The position numbers and the translations under genes are program-made. A DNA stretch of 64,000 bases, taken from the NCBI RefSeq assembly GCF_009741265.1, contig NZ_WOWL01000001.1:930001-994000 (forward strand), read 5' to 3'. Below the pieces are notes generated by a model, which was not told the DNA's origin, did not search any database, and saw nothing but the letters and a program-made list of their open reading frames with translations. Shown here in pieces: positions 26,015 to 35,137 of the stretch; positions within the stretch are counted from its first letter, which is position 1, and each line of letters starts with the position of its first letter. This DNA comes from Pseudarthrobacter sp. GA104 (GTDB lineage: Bacteria > Actinomycetota > Actinomycetes > Actinomycetales > Micrococcaceae).

Positions 26015-26953
26015 TCAAGCCGCTCCGTGGGCGGCAGCGGCACCCGGCAGCGCCGCGGCCTTACCGGTGATCTGGTTCAGGACCGCGGCGAGCGCGGCCC
26101 AGGTACTGTTGCCGCGCCGGGTACGGGCGTAGGCGCGCACGCGGACATCCGGGGAACTCAGCGGAACAAGGGCGACGCCGGCCCGCGGTTCCCGGTCGGC
26201 AGGCAGCAGCCCCACGCCCATCCCGGCCAGGATGAGGTCCTCAACCAGCTCGAGGCTGTCGGCCTGATGCCTCACCCGCGGCTCAAAGTCCCCCATCGAT
26301 GCGAGCAGCCGGAGGACTTCCTCGTCCGCCCTGTTCCGTGAGTTGCCGATCCAGTCGCGGTCCCGGAAGGCCGCTAGGACCTCCGGAGCGGTGCCGGCAA
26401 CGGGTGCCGCTGCCTCGGGGACGCCGAGGCTCCAGGGTGTGCTCCACAAGTGGATGGAATCGAAGGCGGCGCCGGTGCTGTCCGGGGCAAGGTTGTAGTC
26501 GTACGTCAAAGCCAGATCCACTGAATCGGCAGCAAGCAGTGCCAGGGCTTCGGCAGGCTCGTGCTCCCGGACTTCGAGTTTGACGCCAGGGTGGGTGACG
26601 GCGAGCTCCCCGACGATGGGCATCAGGATCTTACGGACAGCCGTGACGAAGCCGGCAACCCGGACTGTTCCGGCTGGCTCGGCACCCGGGTCGAGCTCGG
26701 CAGTGGCCGCCTCCACCGCCGCCAGGATGGTCACCGCGTGATCGGCGAGCCGCCGCCCGGCAGGGGTGAGGCGCACGCGCCGGCCGGCGGGTTCGAGCAG
26801 CGCGGTGCCGGTTTCCCGCGCCAGCGCCGCGATCTGCTGGGAGACGGTCGACGTCGTCGTGCCCAGTGAGTCTGCCACGTTCCGCATGGAGCCCTGCCGG
26901 GCCAGTTCAAGCAGGACTTCCAAGCGACGCGTCTCCATACAGTTATTGTCCAT
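26015..26953 (-). CDS. LysR-family transcriptional regulator
   Basis: A 312-residue LysR regulator. The N-terminal winged helix-turn-helix reads RLEVLLELARQGSMRNVADSLG followed by TTTSTVSQQIAALARETG; the effector domain begins near residue 90. Start is ATG 26953 (MDNNCMETRR), although ATG 26938 is equally possible since neither has a ribosome site. It is divergent from an EamA-type exporter gene with 68 bases between, and an inverted repeat there spans the upstream start codon, so it probably regulates itself and the exporter. The inducer is unknown; an amino acid is plausible given the RhtA-like neighbour. Confidence 0.9.
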   Translation of the reverse strand: MDNNCMETRRLEVLLELARQGSMRNVADSLGTTTSTVSQQIAALARETGTALLEPAGRRVRLTPAGRRLADHAVTILAAVEAATAELDPGAEPAGTVRVAGFVTAVRKILMPIVGELAVTHPGVKLEVREHEPAEALALLAADSVDLALTYDYNLAPDSTGAAFDSIHLWSTPWSLGVPEAAAPVAGTAPEVLAAFRDRDWIGNSRNRADEEVLRLLASMGDFEPRVRHQADSLELVEDLILAGMGVGLLPADREPRAGVALVPLSSPDVRVRAYARTRRGNSTWAALAAVLNQITGKAAALPGAAAAHGAA

Positions 26954-26968
26954 ATTTTACGGACAATA
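26944..26968. promoter_or_regulatory. Candidate LysR operator
   Basis: A perfect 8-base inverted repeat, TATTGTCC-N9-GGACAATA. Its inner bases fit the T-N11-A pattern of LysR sites. It sits in the divergent region and overlaps the upstream start codon of the regulator gene. Confidence 0.6.
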
Positions 26969-27021
26969 TGTGAAGAATTATCACGTGGACGTAGACGTTT
27001 TACGTACGGTCTACTGGCTCC

Positions 27022-27945
27022 ATGCCATTTTCACAACAACACTTCAACGGTGTGCGCTCCGGAACAGCAATGGCCGGCGCCGCCATGTGCTGCGTCCAGC
27101 TGGGCCTGGCCGCTTCAGTAGGCCTGTCCGACCGCCTCGGCTCCGACGGCGTGGCGTGGCTGCGCCTCATCTGGGCCGCTCTGATCCTGGTGGCCTTCAC
27201 CCGACCGTGGCGCTCCCGGTTCAGCCGGCGGGGCCTGGTCACGTGCATCCTGCTCGGCCTGGTGACGGCGGGCATGACGCTGATGTACATGGCCGCCGCC
27301 GTCCGGATTCCGCTCGGCACCGCCACCGCCCTGGAGTTCCTGGGTCCCCTCTCCGTCGCAGTCCTCCGCGGACGCAAGGCGGGACGCTGGTGGGCGCTTG
27401 TTGCCGCTGCCGGCGTGGCCGCCCTGACCGAACCGTGGCACGGCGGGACAGACCCCGCCGGTGTCCTCTTTGCCTTGGGCGCCGCCGCATGCTGGGCAGG
27501 CTATATCCTCCTGACCCAGCGGGCCGGTGATGAAGTCAACGGCCTCCAGGCACTGGCAGTTTCCATGCCGGTGGCCGCAGTGGCAACCACGCTGCTTGTC
27601 GGGCCGGCTCCACTGGCGCATCTTGACTGGCCGCTGCTCCTGGTGGGAGCAGGCCTGGCCCTGCTGATGCCGGTGATCCCCTTCAGCCTCGAACTGCTCG
27701 CCCTGCGCCGCCTGAAGGCCTCCGCATTCGGAACACTGATGAGCCTGGAGCCGGCCATCGCCGTGGTGATTGGATTCCTGGTCCTGGGCCAGCTGCCCGG
27801 GCCGGCCGCCTTCCTGGGCATCGGGCTGGTCGTCGCGGCAGGCATCGGGGTGACGCTTCAGGCAGGCAGGGAAAGGCCGGCGGACATTGGAGTGATGGAC
27901 GACGGCGGGCCGGTAGCGGCGAAGGGGGCGGCGTCCCGCTCCTGA
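27022..27945 (+). CDS. EamA-family (DMT) transporter, RhtA-like
   Basis: A 307-residue protein with ten hydrophobic segments arranged as two EamA repeats (roughly residues 10-140 and 150-285). Segments such as WLRLIWAALILVAF, IPLGTATALEFLGPLSVAVL and ASAFGTLMSLEPAIAVVIGF match the RhtA group, which exports threonine and homoserine in Escherichia coli. Start ATG 27022 has no ribosome site and may be leaderless. It is divergent from a LysR gene and separated from convergent icd by a long hairpin. Amino acid export is the likely role; the substrate is not provable here. Confidence 0.85.
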   Translation: MPFSQQHFNGVRSGTAMAGAAMCCVQLGLAASVGLSDRLGSDGVAWLRLIWAALILVAFTRPWRSRFSRRGLVTCILLGLVTAGMTLMYMAAAVRIPLGTATALEFLGPLSVAVLRGRKAGRWWALVAAAGVAALTEPWHGGTDPAGVLFALGAAACWAGYILLTQRAGDEVNGLQALAVSMPVAAVATTLLVGPAPLAHLDWPLLLVGAGLALLMPVIPFSLELLALRRLKASAFGTLMSLEPAIAVVIGFLVLGQLPGPAAFLGIGLVVAAGIGVTLQAGRERPADIGVMDDGGPVAAKGAASRS

Positions 27946-27957
27946 CCAAGCGACGCA

Positions 27958-28011
27958 AAAGGGGCGGCGTCCCGGAAGTTGAACATTTCAACTCCGGGGC
28001 GCCGCCCCTTT
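27958..28011. terminator. Bidirectional terminator between the EamA gene and icd
   Basis: A long stem: AAAGGGGCGGCG (27958-27969) pairs with 28000-28011, continued by an inner AGTTGAA/TTCAACT stem around a CAT loop with one bulge. A-rich and T-rich ends on the two sides suit termination of both convergent genes. Confidence 0.85.
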
Positions 28012-28033
28012 CGCAGTGCTGGTTCCAGGTGGG

Positions 28034-30253
28034 CTAGCTCAGCGTGGCGAGAACCTTGTTGAGCGTGGCGGACGGACGCATCACGGCCGAAACCTTGGCC
28101 TCGTCCGGGTGGTAGTAGCCGCCGATGTCCACCGGCGAGCCCTGGACCTCGGCCAGTTCGCCAACAATTGTTTCCTCCTTCGAGGAAAGCTCTCCGGCGA
28201 TGGAAATGAAGGAGGCGGCCAGGTCGGCGTCGTCCGTCTGCTTGGCCAGTTCCTCGGCCCAGTAGCGGGCCAGGAAGTAGTGGCTGCCGCGGTTGTCCAG
28301 CTCGCCGGCACGGCGGCTGGGCGACTTGTTCTCCAGCAGGAAGGTTCCGGTGGCGCGGTCCAGTGTGTCGGCCAGGACCTGGGCGCGCTTGTTGTCCGTG
28401 GTGGTGGCCAGGTGCTCGAAGCTGACGGCCAGGGCCAGGAACTCACCCAGGCTGTCCCACCGGAGGTGGTTTTCCTTGAGCAGCTGCTGGACGTGCTTCG
28501 GGGCGGAGCCGCCGGCGCCGGTTTCGAAGAGCCCGCCGCCGTTCATCAGCGGAACAACGGAGAGCATCTTGGCGCTGGTGCCCAGCTCCAGGATGGGGAA
28601 CAGGTCCGTGAGGTAGTCGCGCAGGACGTTGCCGGACACTGAGATGGTGTCCTCGCCCTTGCGGATGCGCTCCAGGGTGAAGGCGATGGCCTTGACCGGG
28701 GACATGATCTGGATGTCCAGGCCCTCGGTGTCGTGCTCCTTCAGGTACTCGTTGACCTTGGCGATGAGGTTGGCGTCGTGGGCACGCTCTTCGTCCAGCC
28801 AGAACACGGCGGGGGTCTGGGAGGCGCGGGCGCGGGTGACGGCCAGCTTGACCCAGTCGCGGATGGGCAGGTCCTTCGTCTGGCAGGCGCGCCAGATGTC
28901 GCCTTCGGAAACCTGGTGCTCAATCAGGACGTTTCCGGAACCGTCAACGATCTGGACGATGCCGGCTTCCTGGATTTCGAAGGTCTTGTCGTGGCTGCCG
29001 TATTCCTCGGCGGCCTGTGCCATGAGGCCCACGTTCGGGACGGTGCCCATGGTGGTGGGGTCGTAGGCGCCGTTGGCGCGGCAGTCATCGATGACCACCT
29101 GGTAGATGCCGGCGTAGGAGCTGTCCGGCAGGACGGCCAGGGTGTCGGCTTCCTTGCCGTCCGGGCCCCACATGTGGCCGGAGCTGCGGATCATGGCGGG
29201 CATGGAGGCGTCCACGATGACGTCGCTGGGGACGTTCAGGGTGGTGATTCCCTTGTCCGAGTCCACCATGGCCAGGGCGGGGCCCTCTTCGAGGCCCTTC
29301 TTGATGAGGGCCTGCACGCCTTCGCGGACGTCCTCTGGCAGGTCCTCGAGGCTGCTCAGGATGGCGGCCAGGCCGTTGTTGGGGCTGATGCCGGCGGCGG
29401 AGAGCTGCTTGCCGTAGGTCTCGAAGAGTTCGGAGAAGTAGGCCTTGACCACGTGGCCGAAGATGATGGGGTCCGAAACCTTCATCATGGTGGCCTTGAG
29501 GTGGGCGGAGAACAGCACGCCCTCTTCCTTGGCGCGGGCAACCTGTGCCTTCAGGAATTCGTCCAGGGCGGCGGCGCGCATCACGGTGCCGTCGATGACC
29601 TCTCCGGCCAGGACCGGGAATGCCTTCTTCAGGACCTTCACGGAGCCGTCTTCCCGCACGAGCTGGATGGCGATGGTGCCCTCGGACCCGATGACAACCG
29701 ACTTCTCGTTGGAGCGGAAGTCGTCCTGGCCCATGGTGGCCACATTGGTCTTGGAATCCGGGGTCCAGGCGCCCATGGAGTGCGGGTTCTGGCGGGCGTA
29801 GTTCTTGACGGACAGCGGTGCGCGGCGGTCCGAGTTGCCTTCGCGCAGGACCGGGTTCACGGCGGAGCCCTTGATCTTGTCGTAGCGCGAGCGGATGGCC
29901 GTTTCCTCGTCCGAGGACGGGTTGTCCGGGTAGTCCGGAAGGGCGTAGCCCTGGCCCTGCAGTTCGGCGATGGCTGCCTTCAGCTGCGGGATGGAGGCGC
30001 TGATGTTGGGCAGCTTGATGATGTTGGCTTCCGGCGTCTTCGCCAGCTCGCCGAGTTCAGCAAGGGCGTCACCGATCTGCTGCTCGGGGGTCAGGTAGTC
30101 ACCGAAGACGGCGATGATGCGGCCGGCGAGCGAAATGTCGCGGGTCTCCACCTCCACACCTGCTGTCGAGGCGAACGCCTCGATGATGGGCAGGAACGAA
30201 TAGGTAGCCAGCATCGGCGCTTCGTCGGTGTGGGTGTAGATAATCTTGGACAT
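28034..30253 (-). CDS. icd: Isocitrate dehydrogenase, NADP-dependent, monomeric type
   Basis: A 739-residue TCA-cycle enzyme converting isocitrate to 2-oxoglutarate with NADPH formation. The length and the start [20 protein letters not shown] are diagnostic of the monomeric (IDH-II) class, not the roughly 420-residue dimeric class. Recognisable segments include [24 protein letters not shown] (substrate-site Ser and Asn residues), [30 protein letters not shown] and [14 protein letters not shown]. The ribosome site GGGAG lies about ten bases before ATG 30253. It is a single-gene unit ending at a shared terminator. This form is common in Corynebacterium and Arthrobacter. Confidence 0.98.
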   Translation of the reverse strand: MSKIIYTHTDEAPMLATYSFLPIIEAFASTAGVEVETRDISLAGRIIAVFGDYLTPEQQIGDALAELGELAKTPEANIIKLPNISASIPQLKAAIAELQGQGYALPDYPDNPSSDEETAIRSRYDKIKGSAVNPVLREGNSDRRAPLSVKNYARQNPHSMGAWTPDSKTNVATMGQDDFRSNEKSVVIGSEGTIAIQLVREDGSVKVLKKAFPVLAGEVIDGTVMRAAALDEFLKAQVARAKEEGVLFSAHLKATMMKVSDPIIFGHVVKAYFSELFETYGKQLSAAGISPNNGLAAILSSLEDLPEDVREGVQALIKKGLEEGPALAMVDSDKGITTLNVPSDVIVDASMPAMIRSSGHMWGPDGKEADTLAVLPDSSYAGIYQVVIDDCRANGAYDPTTMGTVPNVGLMAQAAEEYGSHDKTFEIQEAGIVQIVDGSGNVLIEHQVSEGDIWRACQTKDLPIRDWVKLAVTRARASQTPAVFWLDEERAHDANLIAKVNEYLKEHDTEGLDIQIMSPVKAIAFTLERIRKGEDTISVSGNVLRDYLTDLFPILELGTSAKMLSVVPLMNGGGLFETGAGGSAPKHVQQLLKENHLRWDSLGEFLALAVSFEHLATTTDNKRAQVLADTLDRATGTFLLENKSPSRRAGELDNRGSHYFLARYWAEELAKQTDDADLAASFISIAGELSSKEETIVGELAEVQGSPVDIGGYYHPDEAKVSAVMRPSATLNKVLATLS

Positions 30254-30582
30254 GCGCGGGCGTCTCCCTGTGGGTCGGCTTGGTTGTGAAAAATTCGGTC
30301 TATTTCACCATGTACAACTTACCCGAGCGCGCGAATTTCAACCCTACCGGAGCCCCTGCGTTACCCTCACGGTGAGCAGGATTACAGCGATGGAGAACCT
30401 ACGACGCCGGGACGCACCAAGGGACCGGCCGCCGTCGCGCATTTCATGCCGCACCTGTCCGCCGCTGCGGGCGGCGGCCATACGTGATACGTCACTACTA
30501 TTTACAAACTTGTCATGTAGCGATAAATTCGCAGGGTCACTCTGGGGCCTTCGGGGCCTTTCCACGTTCAGACAGGACAACA
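30254..30582. other. Divergent intergenic region between icd and the serine protease
   Basis: About 330 bases. On the right side it holds the protease promoter at 30501-30529. On the left it holds the icd ribosome site; no convincing icd promoter hexamers were picked out. I see no gene or RNA structure in the middle. Confidence 0.4.
30501..30529 (+). promoter_or_regulatory. Promoter of the serine protease gene
   Basis: -35 TTTACA (30501-30506) and -10 TAAATT (30524-30529) with a 17-base spacer, about 55 bases before the protease ATG. The surrounding segment is unusually A+T-rich for this window. Confidence 0.5.
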
Positions 30583-31548
30583 ATGACACGCACCAGGTCC
30601 CTTGCTTCCGGCCTCCTGAGCCTCTCTGCTGCCGCCGTTCTGGCACTTACCTCTGCTGGCGGGGCCACCGCTGCACCGACCGCAACCGAGGATAACAAGA
30701 ATCCCTCCGTGACCAGTGCGATCCTTGATACCAGCGGCGTGGCAGATTACTGGACGGCTGACCGGATGCGCAGCGCGGTCCCCGGAGATGTCCTGGCCGG
30801 CAAGGCCCTGGAACGGGGCAACCGGTCAAGCACCGACGTTGTGGAGAAGGGCAAGGACACCACGGTCAAGGCCACCAAGGGCAAACCCACCATCGCCCAG
30901 AGTGAGGCGCCGGTAAAACACATCGGCAAGGTCTTCTTCAGCATGGGCGGCTCCAACTACGTCTGCTCGGGCAATGCCGTTTCGTCGGGGAACAACAGCA
31001 CCGTGGCCACCGCCGGCCACTGCGTGAATGAGGGGCCGGGCGCGAACGCCACCAACTTCATCTTTGTTCCTGCGTATGAGAACGGCGCGGCACCCTACGG
31101 CAAATGGACTGCCAAGGCCCTCTACTCCCCCACTGCGTGGAGCCGGGACGGGAACATGGCCTACGACACGGGCTTCGCCGTCATGAGCCCCTTGAACGGC
31201 AAGACCCTTACTGCCGTGGTGGGCGGGTCCGGCGTTGCCTTCAACCAGGCGTACGGCCTCACTTATAAGTCCTTCGGCTACCCGGCGGCAGCCCCCTTCA
31301 ACGGCGAGACCCTCAAGAGCTGCACCGGCACGGCAACACGAGATACCATCAACCCCCAGTTTGAAACCCAGGGAATCCGCTGCGACATGACCGGCGGTTC
31401 CTCCGGCGGGCCCTGGTTCATCGGCACTAGCTCCGATGGCATACAGAACTCCATCAACAGCTACGGCTACAACCGCTCCGCCGTCATGTACGGCCCGTAC
31501 TGGGGCTCCGTCATCCAGGCCACCTACGTCAGTGCATCAGCATCCTAA
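30583..31548 (+). CDS. Secreted V8/trypsin-like serine protease
   Basis: A 321-residue exported protease. The signal peptide is MTRTRSLASGLLSLSAAAVLAL with cleavage near GGATA-AP. A pro-region contains the motif DYWTADRMRSAVPGDVLAG (residues about 53-71). The S1 catalytic triad is visible: His in VATAGHCVN, Asp in MAYDTGFAVM and Ser in TGGSSGGPWF. A Cys pair, SNYVCSGN and GHCV, probably forms the usual disulfide near the His, and another pair may be KSCTG and IRCDM. Start ATG 30583 has AGGA six bases upstream. The last 17 bases overlap the start of a tiny gene that repeats the pro-region motif. Confidence 0.93.
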   Translation: MTRTRSLASGLLSLSAAAVLALTSAGGATAAPTATEDNKNPSVTSAILDTSGVADYWTADRMRSAVPGDVLAGKALERGNRSSTDVVEKGKDTTVKATKGKPTIAQSEAPVKHIGKVFFSMGGSNYVCSGNAVSSGNNSTVATAGHCVNEGPGANATNFIFVPAYENGAAPYGKWTAKALYSPTAWSRDGNMAYDTGFAVMSPLNGKTLTAVVGGSGVAFNQAYGLTYKSFGYPAAAPFNGETLKSCTGTATRDTINPQFETQGIRCDMTGGSSGGPWFIGTSSDGIQNSINSYGYNRSAVMYGPYWGSVIQATYVSASAS

Positions 31549-31738
31549 GGACATTCCCGGCCGCGATTCCGTCAGCCACGTCGAGCTGAACCAGACTCAC
31601 GAGGAGGTCCTCGAGTACTGGACAGAGGAACGGATGGCGGAAGCCAATCCCCGGGAGCTGCGGCTTCCGGGAGAGGGTCCGCGTCTCAAGCAGGGGGACG
31701 CGGACACCGGTAAACCGGAGTCCGGGCCTTCTGACTGA
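31532..31738 (+). CDS. Small protein sharing the protease pro-region motif
   Basis: A 68-residue acidic, hydrophilic protein from GTG 31532, overlapping the protease 3' end by 17 bases. It has no signal peptide or membrane segment. Its centre, LEYWTEERMAEANPRELRLPG, resembles the pro-region of the protease just upstream (DYWTADRMRSAVPGDVLAG): the shared pattern is (D/E)YWTxxRMxxAxP. The gene is followed by a terminator hairpin that would serve both genes. The start is uncertain because an in-frame extension into the protease gene is open; GTG 31532 is chosen because it lies nearest the protease stop. A role as a free inhibitor or folding helper is speculation. Confidence 0.6.
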   Translation: MHQHPKDIPGRDSVSHVELNQTHEEVLEYWTEERMAEANPRELRLPGEGPRLKQGDADTGKPESGPSD

Positions 31739-31753
31739 CAAAGCAAGGAGCTA

Positions 31754-31793
31754 ACGACGGCGCCCGTCCCCTTCGCGGGGCGGGTGCCGTCGT
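31754..31793 (+). terminator. Terminator after the protease and small protein genes
   Basis: A 17-bp stem, with two G.U pairs in RNA form, closed by a CTTCGC loop (a UUCG-type tetraloop), followed by a short GTT tail, 15 bases after the small gene's stop. Confidence 0.75.
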
Positions 31794-31803
31794 CGTTAAC
31801 TCA

Positions 31804-31861
31804 TCGACTGCTCCGTAGGTGTCGTATTCACCCGGCAAAACGACACCTACGGAGCACTCGA
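31804..31861. repeat. Palindromic repeat, divergent copy C
   Basis: Arms 31804-31825 and 31840-31861 (22 bases, one mismatch; the inner 16 are perfect). It keeps the family's GTGTCGT/ACGACAC core but replaces the TAGCGCCAA part by CTCCGTAG on both arms. It lies seven bases beyond the purH stop codon, between convergent genes. Confidence 0.75.
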
Positions 31862-31868
31862 TTGGGGA

Positions 31869-33566
31869 TCAGTGGAAGAAGTGCCGGGCCCCGGTGAAGT
31901 ACATGGTGATCCCTGCGGCGTTGGCCGCCGCGATGACTTCCTCGTCCCGGACGGAACCGCCGGGCTGGACCACGGCGCGGACGCCGGCGTCGATCAGGAT
32001 CTGCAGGCCATCAGCGAACGGGAAGAACGCGTCGGAAGCTGCAACGGCGCCGCGGGCACGCTGGGGTGCGCCGGCACCGCCGGTGTTGGTGGCACCCCCG
32101 GGTGCGTCGCTCCCACCGGCACTGCCGGACTCCACCTCCACGCCCAGCGTGTTGGCCCGCTCTACGGCCAGGCGGCAGGAGTCCAGGCGGTTGACCTGGC
32201 CCATGCCGATACCGACGGCGGCGCCGTTCGAGGCGAGCAGGATGGCGTTGGACTTGGCGGCGCGGCAGGCCGTCCAGGCGAACGCAAGGTCCGCAAGGGT
32301 TTTCTCATCGGCGGCGTCACCGGCGGCGAGGGTCCAGTTGGCCGGGTTGTCGCCCTCGGCATCCACCTTGTCGCTGACTTGGACCAGCATGCCGCCGGAG
32401 ACCTGGCGGAACTCCGTGGGGTAGCGGCCGTAGCCTTCCGGCAGGGTAAGCAGCCGGATGTTCTTCTTCCTGGACAAAATTTCCACAGCTTCGGGTTCGA
32501 AGCCCGGAGCGATGACGACCTCGGTGAAGATGTCCTTGACGGTGTTGGCCATTCCAGCGGTGATGGTGCGGTTGGCCGCGATCACGCCGCCGAACGCGGA
32601 AACCGGATCACAGGCGTGGGCCTTGGCATGGGCATCGGCGATGGGGTCGGCGGCATCTGCGGAACCGACGGCCACGCCGCACGGGTTGGCGTGCTTGATG
32701 ATGGCCACGGCCGGTTCGCTGAAATCGTAGGCGGCGCGGAGGGCGGCGTCGGCGTCAACGAAGTTGTTGTAGCTCATGGCCTTGCCGTGCAGCTGGTCGG
32801 CCTGGGCGATGCCAACGGGCGCGGCCTTGTCCACGTACAGGGCAGCCTGCTGGTGCGGGTTCTCGCCGTAGCGCAGCACCTCGGAGCGCTCCAGCGAAAG
32901 GCCGGCGTAGGCGGGCCAGTCGATGACGCCGTCGCCGTCCTCGTCCAGGAACTGGCTCGCCGTCCAGGTGGCCACGGCGTTGTCGTAGGACGCGGTGTGG
33001 GCGAACGCCTTGGCGGCCAGCCGCCGTCGTGTCTTCAGGTCAAAGCCGCCTTCAGCGGCCGCTGTGACCACCTGGCCGTAGAAGGACGGGTCCACCACAA
33101 TGGCGACGGCGGCATGGTTCTTCGCAGCAGAGCGCACCATGGCGGGGCCGCCGATGTCGATCTGTTCGACGACGTCGTCCTGGGCCGCGCCGGACTTCAC
33201 GGTCTCCACGAACGGGTAGAGGTTCACCACCACCAGGTCGAAGGGCTCGATCTCCATCCGGGTGAGCGTGTCCATGTGGGCTGCCACGCGGCGGTCAGCC
33301 AGGATGCCGCCGTGGACGCGCGGATGCAGCGTCTTGACCCGGCCGTCCAGCATCTCCGGGGAACCGGTGACCTCCTCGACCTCCTGGACGGGAATGCCCG
33401 CCGCGGCGATCTTCTTGGCGGTGGACCCGGTGGATACAAGCTTGACTCCCGCTGCGTGCAGGCCCTGGGCGAGCTCCTCCAGACCGGTCTTGTCGTAAAC
33501 CGAGATCAGCGCCCGGCGGATGGGAACACGGTCGATGGATACGCGCTCATGCTGCGTGAAGCTCAC
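31869..33566 (-). CDS. purH: Bifunctional AICAR transformylase / IMP cyclohydrolase
   Basis: PurH carries out the last two steps of IMP synthesis, using 10-formyl-tetrahydrofolate. The 565-residue protein shows the IMP cyclohydrolase domain ([31 protein letters not shown], residues about 15-215) and the transformylase domain with [14 protein letters not shown], the catalytic Lys-His pair in [14 protein letters not shown] and [13 protein letters not shown]. Between [11 protein letters not shown] and the ASDAFFPF segment there is a glycine/alanine-rich insertion of roughly 25 residues (about 490-520) that I do not expect in other PurH proteins. The GTG start 33566 has GGAG seven bases upstream. 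purN lies 2.6 kb upstream on the same strand rather than adjacent. Confidence 0.96.
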   Translation of the reverse strand: MSFTQHERVSIDRVPIRRALISVYDKTGLEELAQGLHAAGVKLVSTGSTAKKIAAAGIPVQEVEEVTGSPEMLDGRVKTLHPRVHGGILADRRVAAHMDTLTRMEIEPFDLVVVNLYPFVETVKSGAAQDDVVEQIDIGGPAMVRSAAKNHAAVAIVVDPSFYGQVVTAAAEGGFDLKTRRRLAAKAFAHTASYDNAVATWTASQFLDEDGDGVIDWPAYAGLSLERSEVLRYGENPHQQAALYVDKAAPVGIAQADQLHGKAMSYNNFVDADAALRAAYDFSEPAVAIIKHANPCGVAVGSADAADPIADAHAKAHACDPVSAFGGVIAANRTITAGMANTVKDIFTEVVIAPGFEPEAVEILSRKKNIRLLTLPEGYGRYPTEFRQVSGGMLVQVSDKVDAEGDNPANWTLAAGDAADEKTLADLAFAWTACRAAKSNAILLASNGAAVGIGMGQVNRLDSCRLAVERANTLGVEVESGSAGGSDAPGGATNTGGAGAPQRARGAVAASDAFFPFADGLQILIDAGVRAVVQPGGSVRDEEVIAAANAAGITMYFTGARHFFH

Positions 33567-33708
33567 AAATGTCTCCGTCTTATCTCGCGGAACAACGCCG
33601 CGGTTGGTGGGGATAGGGCCCAGTTTATCCCGAAGCGGAGGTTGCCCCGCGAGTCGGGCTGAGTGTGAACGCCGGTGCGCCCGGCTAGAGTTTTCCCAGG
33701 AGGCTGCG

Positions 33709-35061
33709 ATGAATACTTACACCACTGTGCCGAGCGGCGAACAGGTGGTCCAGGAACTGCCCTGGCGATGGAAAGTCCAGGGCAGGATCTTTCTGATCGG
33801 CGGCCTCGGCTTCATGTTCGATGCGTGGGACGTGACGCTGAACGGCATCCTGATCCCGTTGCTCTCAACGCACTGGGCCCTCACCCCGGGTGAAGTGGCA
33901 TGGGTGGGCACATCGAACCTGATTGGCATGGCCCTGGGCGCGTTCGTGTGGGGCACCATCGCTGACACGATCGGGCGCAAGAAAGCCTTCACGGCCACGC
34001 TGCTGATCTTTTCGCTCTTTACCGTGCTTGGCGCGTTCTCCCCCGACTTCATCTGGTTCTGCGTGTTCCGGTTCATGGCCGGTTTCGGCCTGGGCGGCTG
34101 CATCCCCGTGGACTATGCCCTGGTGGGTGAGTTCACTCCCCGCAAGCAACGCGGGCGCGTCCTAACGGCCATGGACGGCTGGTGGCCGGTGGGCGCAGCC
34201 CTGGCGGGCTTCGTCTCCGCCGCGCTGGTAGCCGCTTTCGGCGACTGGCGGCTGACCATGCTGGTGATGGTCCTGCCTGCCCTGTTGGTGTTCTGGGTCC
34301 GGCGCAGCGTGCCGGAGTCCCCGCTGTTCCTGATCCGTAAAGGCAGGCGGGAAGAAGCAGCCAACGTCATCGACGGCCTGGTGGCCGCGACCGGAGCGGA
34401 GGCCCGCGCCTACAGCCTGCCCGATGCCCAGGAGGTGCCACGGTTGTCGGCCGGCAGCGCCTGGCACCAGCTGCGCCTCGTGTGGCAGTACAACTGGAAG
34501 ATCACGGCCGCGGCCTGGTCCCTGTTCTTCAGCATCCTGCTGGTGTACTACCTGTCCCTGACGTGGATGCCGCGGATCCTCATCGGCGCCGGCTTTGCCG
34601 AGTACAAGGCGTTTGTCACCACGGCGTCCATGGCGGCGGTGGGGCTTTTGGGCGTGATCGTGGCGGCCCTGCTGGTGGAGCGGGTTGGCCGCAAGTGGAT
34701 CCTGGCAATCACCGGTCCGCTGTCCGCACTGACCCTGGTGATCGTGGCGATCGTGGTGGACATCCCCACGGCGGCCGTGTTCTGGCTGCTGGTGTTCGGG
34801 TTCGTGGTTCAGGTGGCCATTCCGGTGCTCTACGCCTACGTTTCCGAGCTCTACCCCACGGAACTGCGCGGCACCGGCTTCGGCTGGGCATCCACATTTT
34901 CACGGCTGGGCGCCGGGTTCGGGCCGTTGATCTTCGCCAACTACTTCTGGCCCGAACTGGGCCTGGCCACGAGCTTCGCTTTGGCCGGCGGGCTGGTGCT
35001 GCTGGCCGTGCTCTGGATGGCGTTCTTCTCCCCCGAGACCAAACAGCGCCGCCTCGAATAA
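33709..35061 (+). CDS. MFS transporter, metabolite:H+ symporter (SV2/NiaP-like) type
   Basis: A 450-residue transporter with twelve hydrophobic segments. It has the MFS loop motif [14 protein letters not shown] between helices 2 and 3, [21 protein letters not shown] in helices 4-5 and the second-half repeat [14 protein letters not shown], plus [15 protein letters not shown]. These fit the sugar-porter-related group that includes NiaP and aromatic acid or carboxylate symporters; the substrate is unknown. AGGAGG five bases before ATG 33709 fixes the start. It lies on the opposite strand to its neighbours, between purH and purN, and with the next gene it splits what is usually a tight purine cluster. 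Confidence 0.88.
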   Translation: MNTYTTVPSGEQVVQELPWRWKVQGRIFLIGGLGFMFDAWDVTLNGILIPLLSTHWALTPGEVAWVGTSNLIGMALGAFVWGTIADTIGRKKAFTATLLIFSLFTVLGAFSPDFIWFCVFRFMAGFGLGGCIPVDYALVGEFTPRKQRGRVLTAMDGWWPVGAALAGFVSAALVAAFGDWRLTMLVMVLPALLVFWVRRSVPESPLFLIRKGRREEAANVIDGLVAATGAEARAYSLPDAQEVPRLSAGSAWHQLRLVWQYNWKITAAAWSLFFSILLVYYLSLTWMPRILIGAGFAEYKAFVTTASMAAVGLLGVIVAALLVERVGRKWILAITGPLSALTLVIVAIVVDIPTAAVFWLLVFGFVVQVAIPVLYAYVSELYPTELRGTGFGWASTFSRLGAGFGPLIFANYFWPELGLATSFALAGGLVLLAVLWMAFFSPETKQRRLE

Positions 35062-35077
35062 CGCCCCCGCCTCGCCC

Positions 35078-35137
35078 AACTAGGTAGCGCCAAGTGTCGT
35101 TTTGAGCCCTCGTAACGACACTTGGCGCTACCTAGTT
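35078..35137. repeat. Long palindromic repeat, copy D
   Basis: Perfect 24-base arms (35078-35101 and 35114-35137), AACTAGGTAGCGCCAAGTG plus TCGTT, around a 12-base loop. The right arm overlaps the final AAC TAG of the DUF559-like gene on the minus strand, so the repeat supplies that gene's last codon and stop. Confidence 0.93.
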
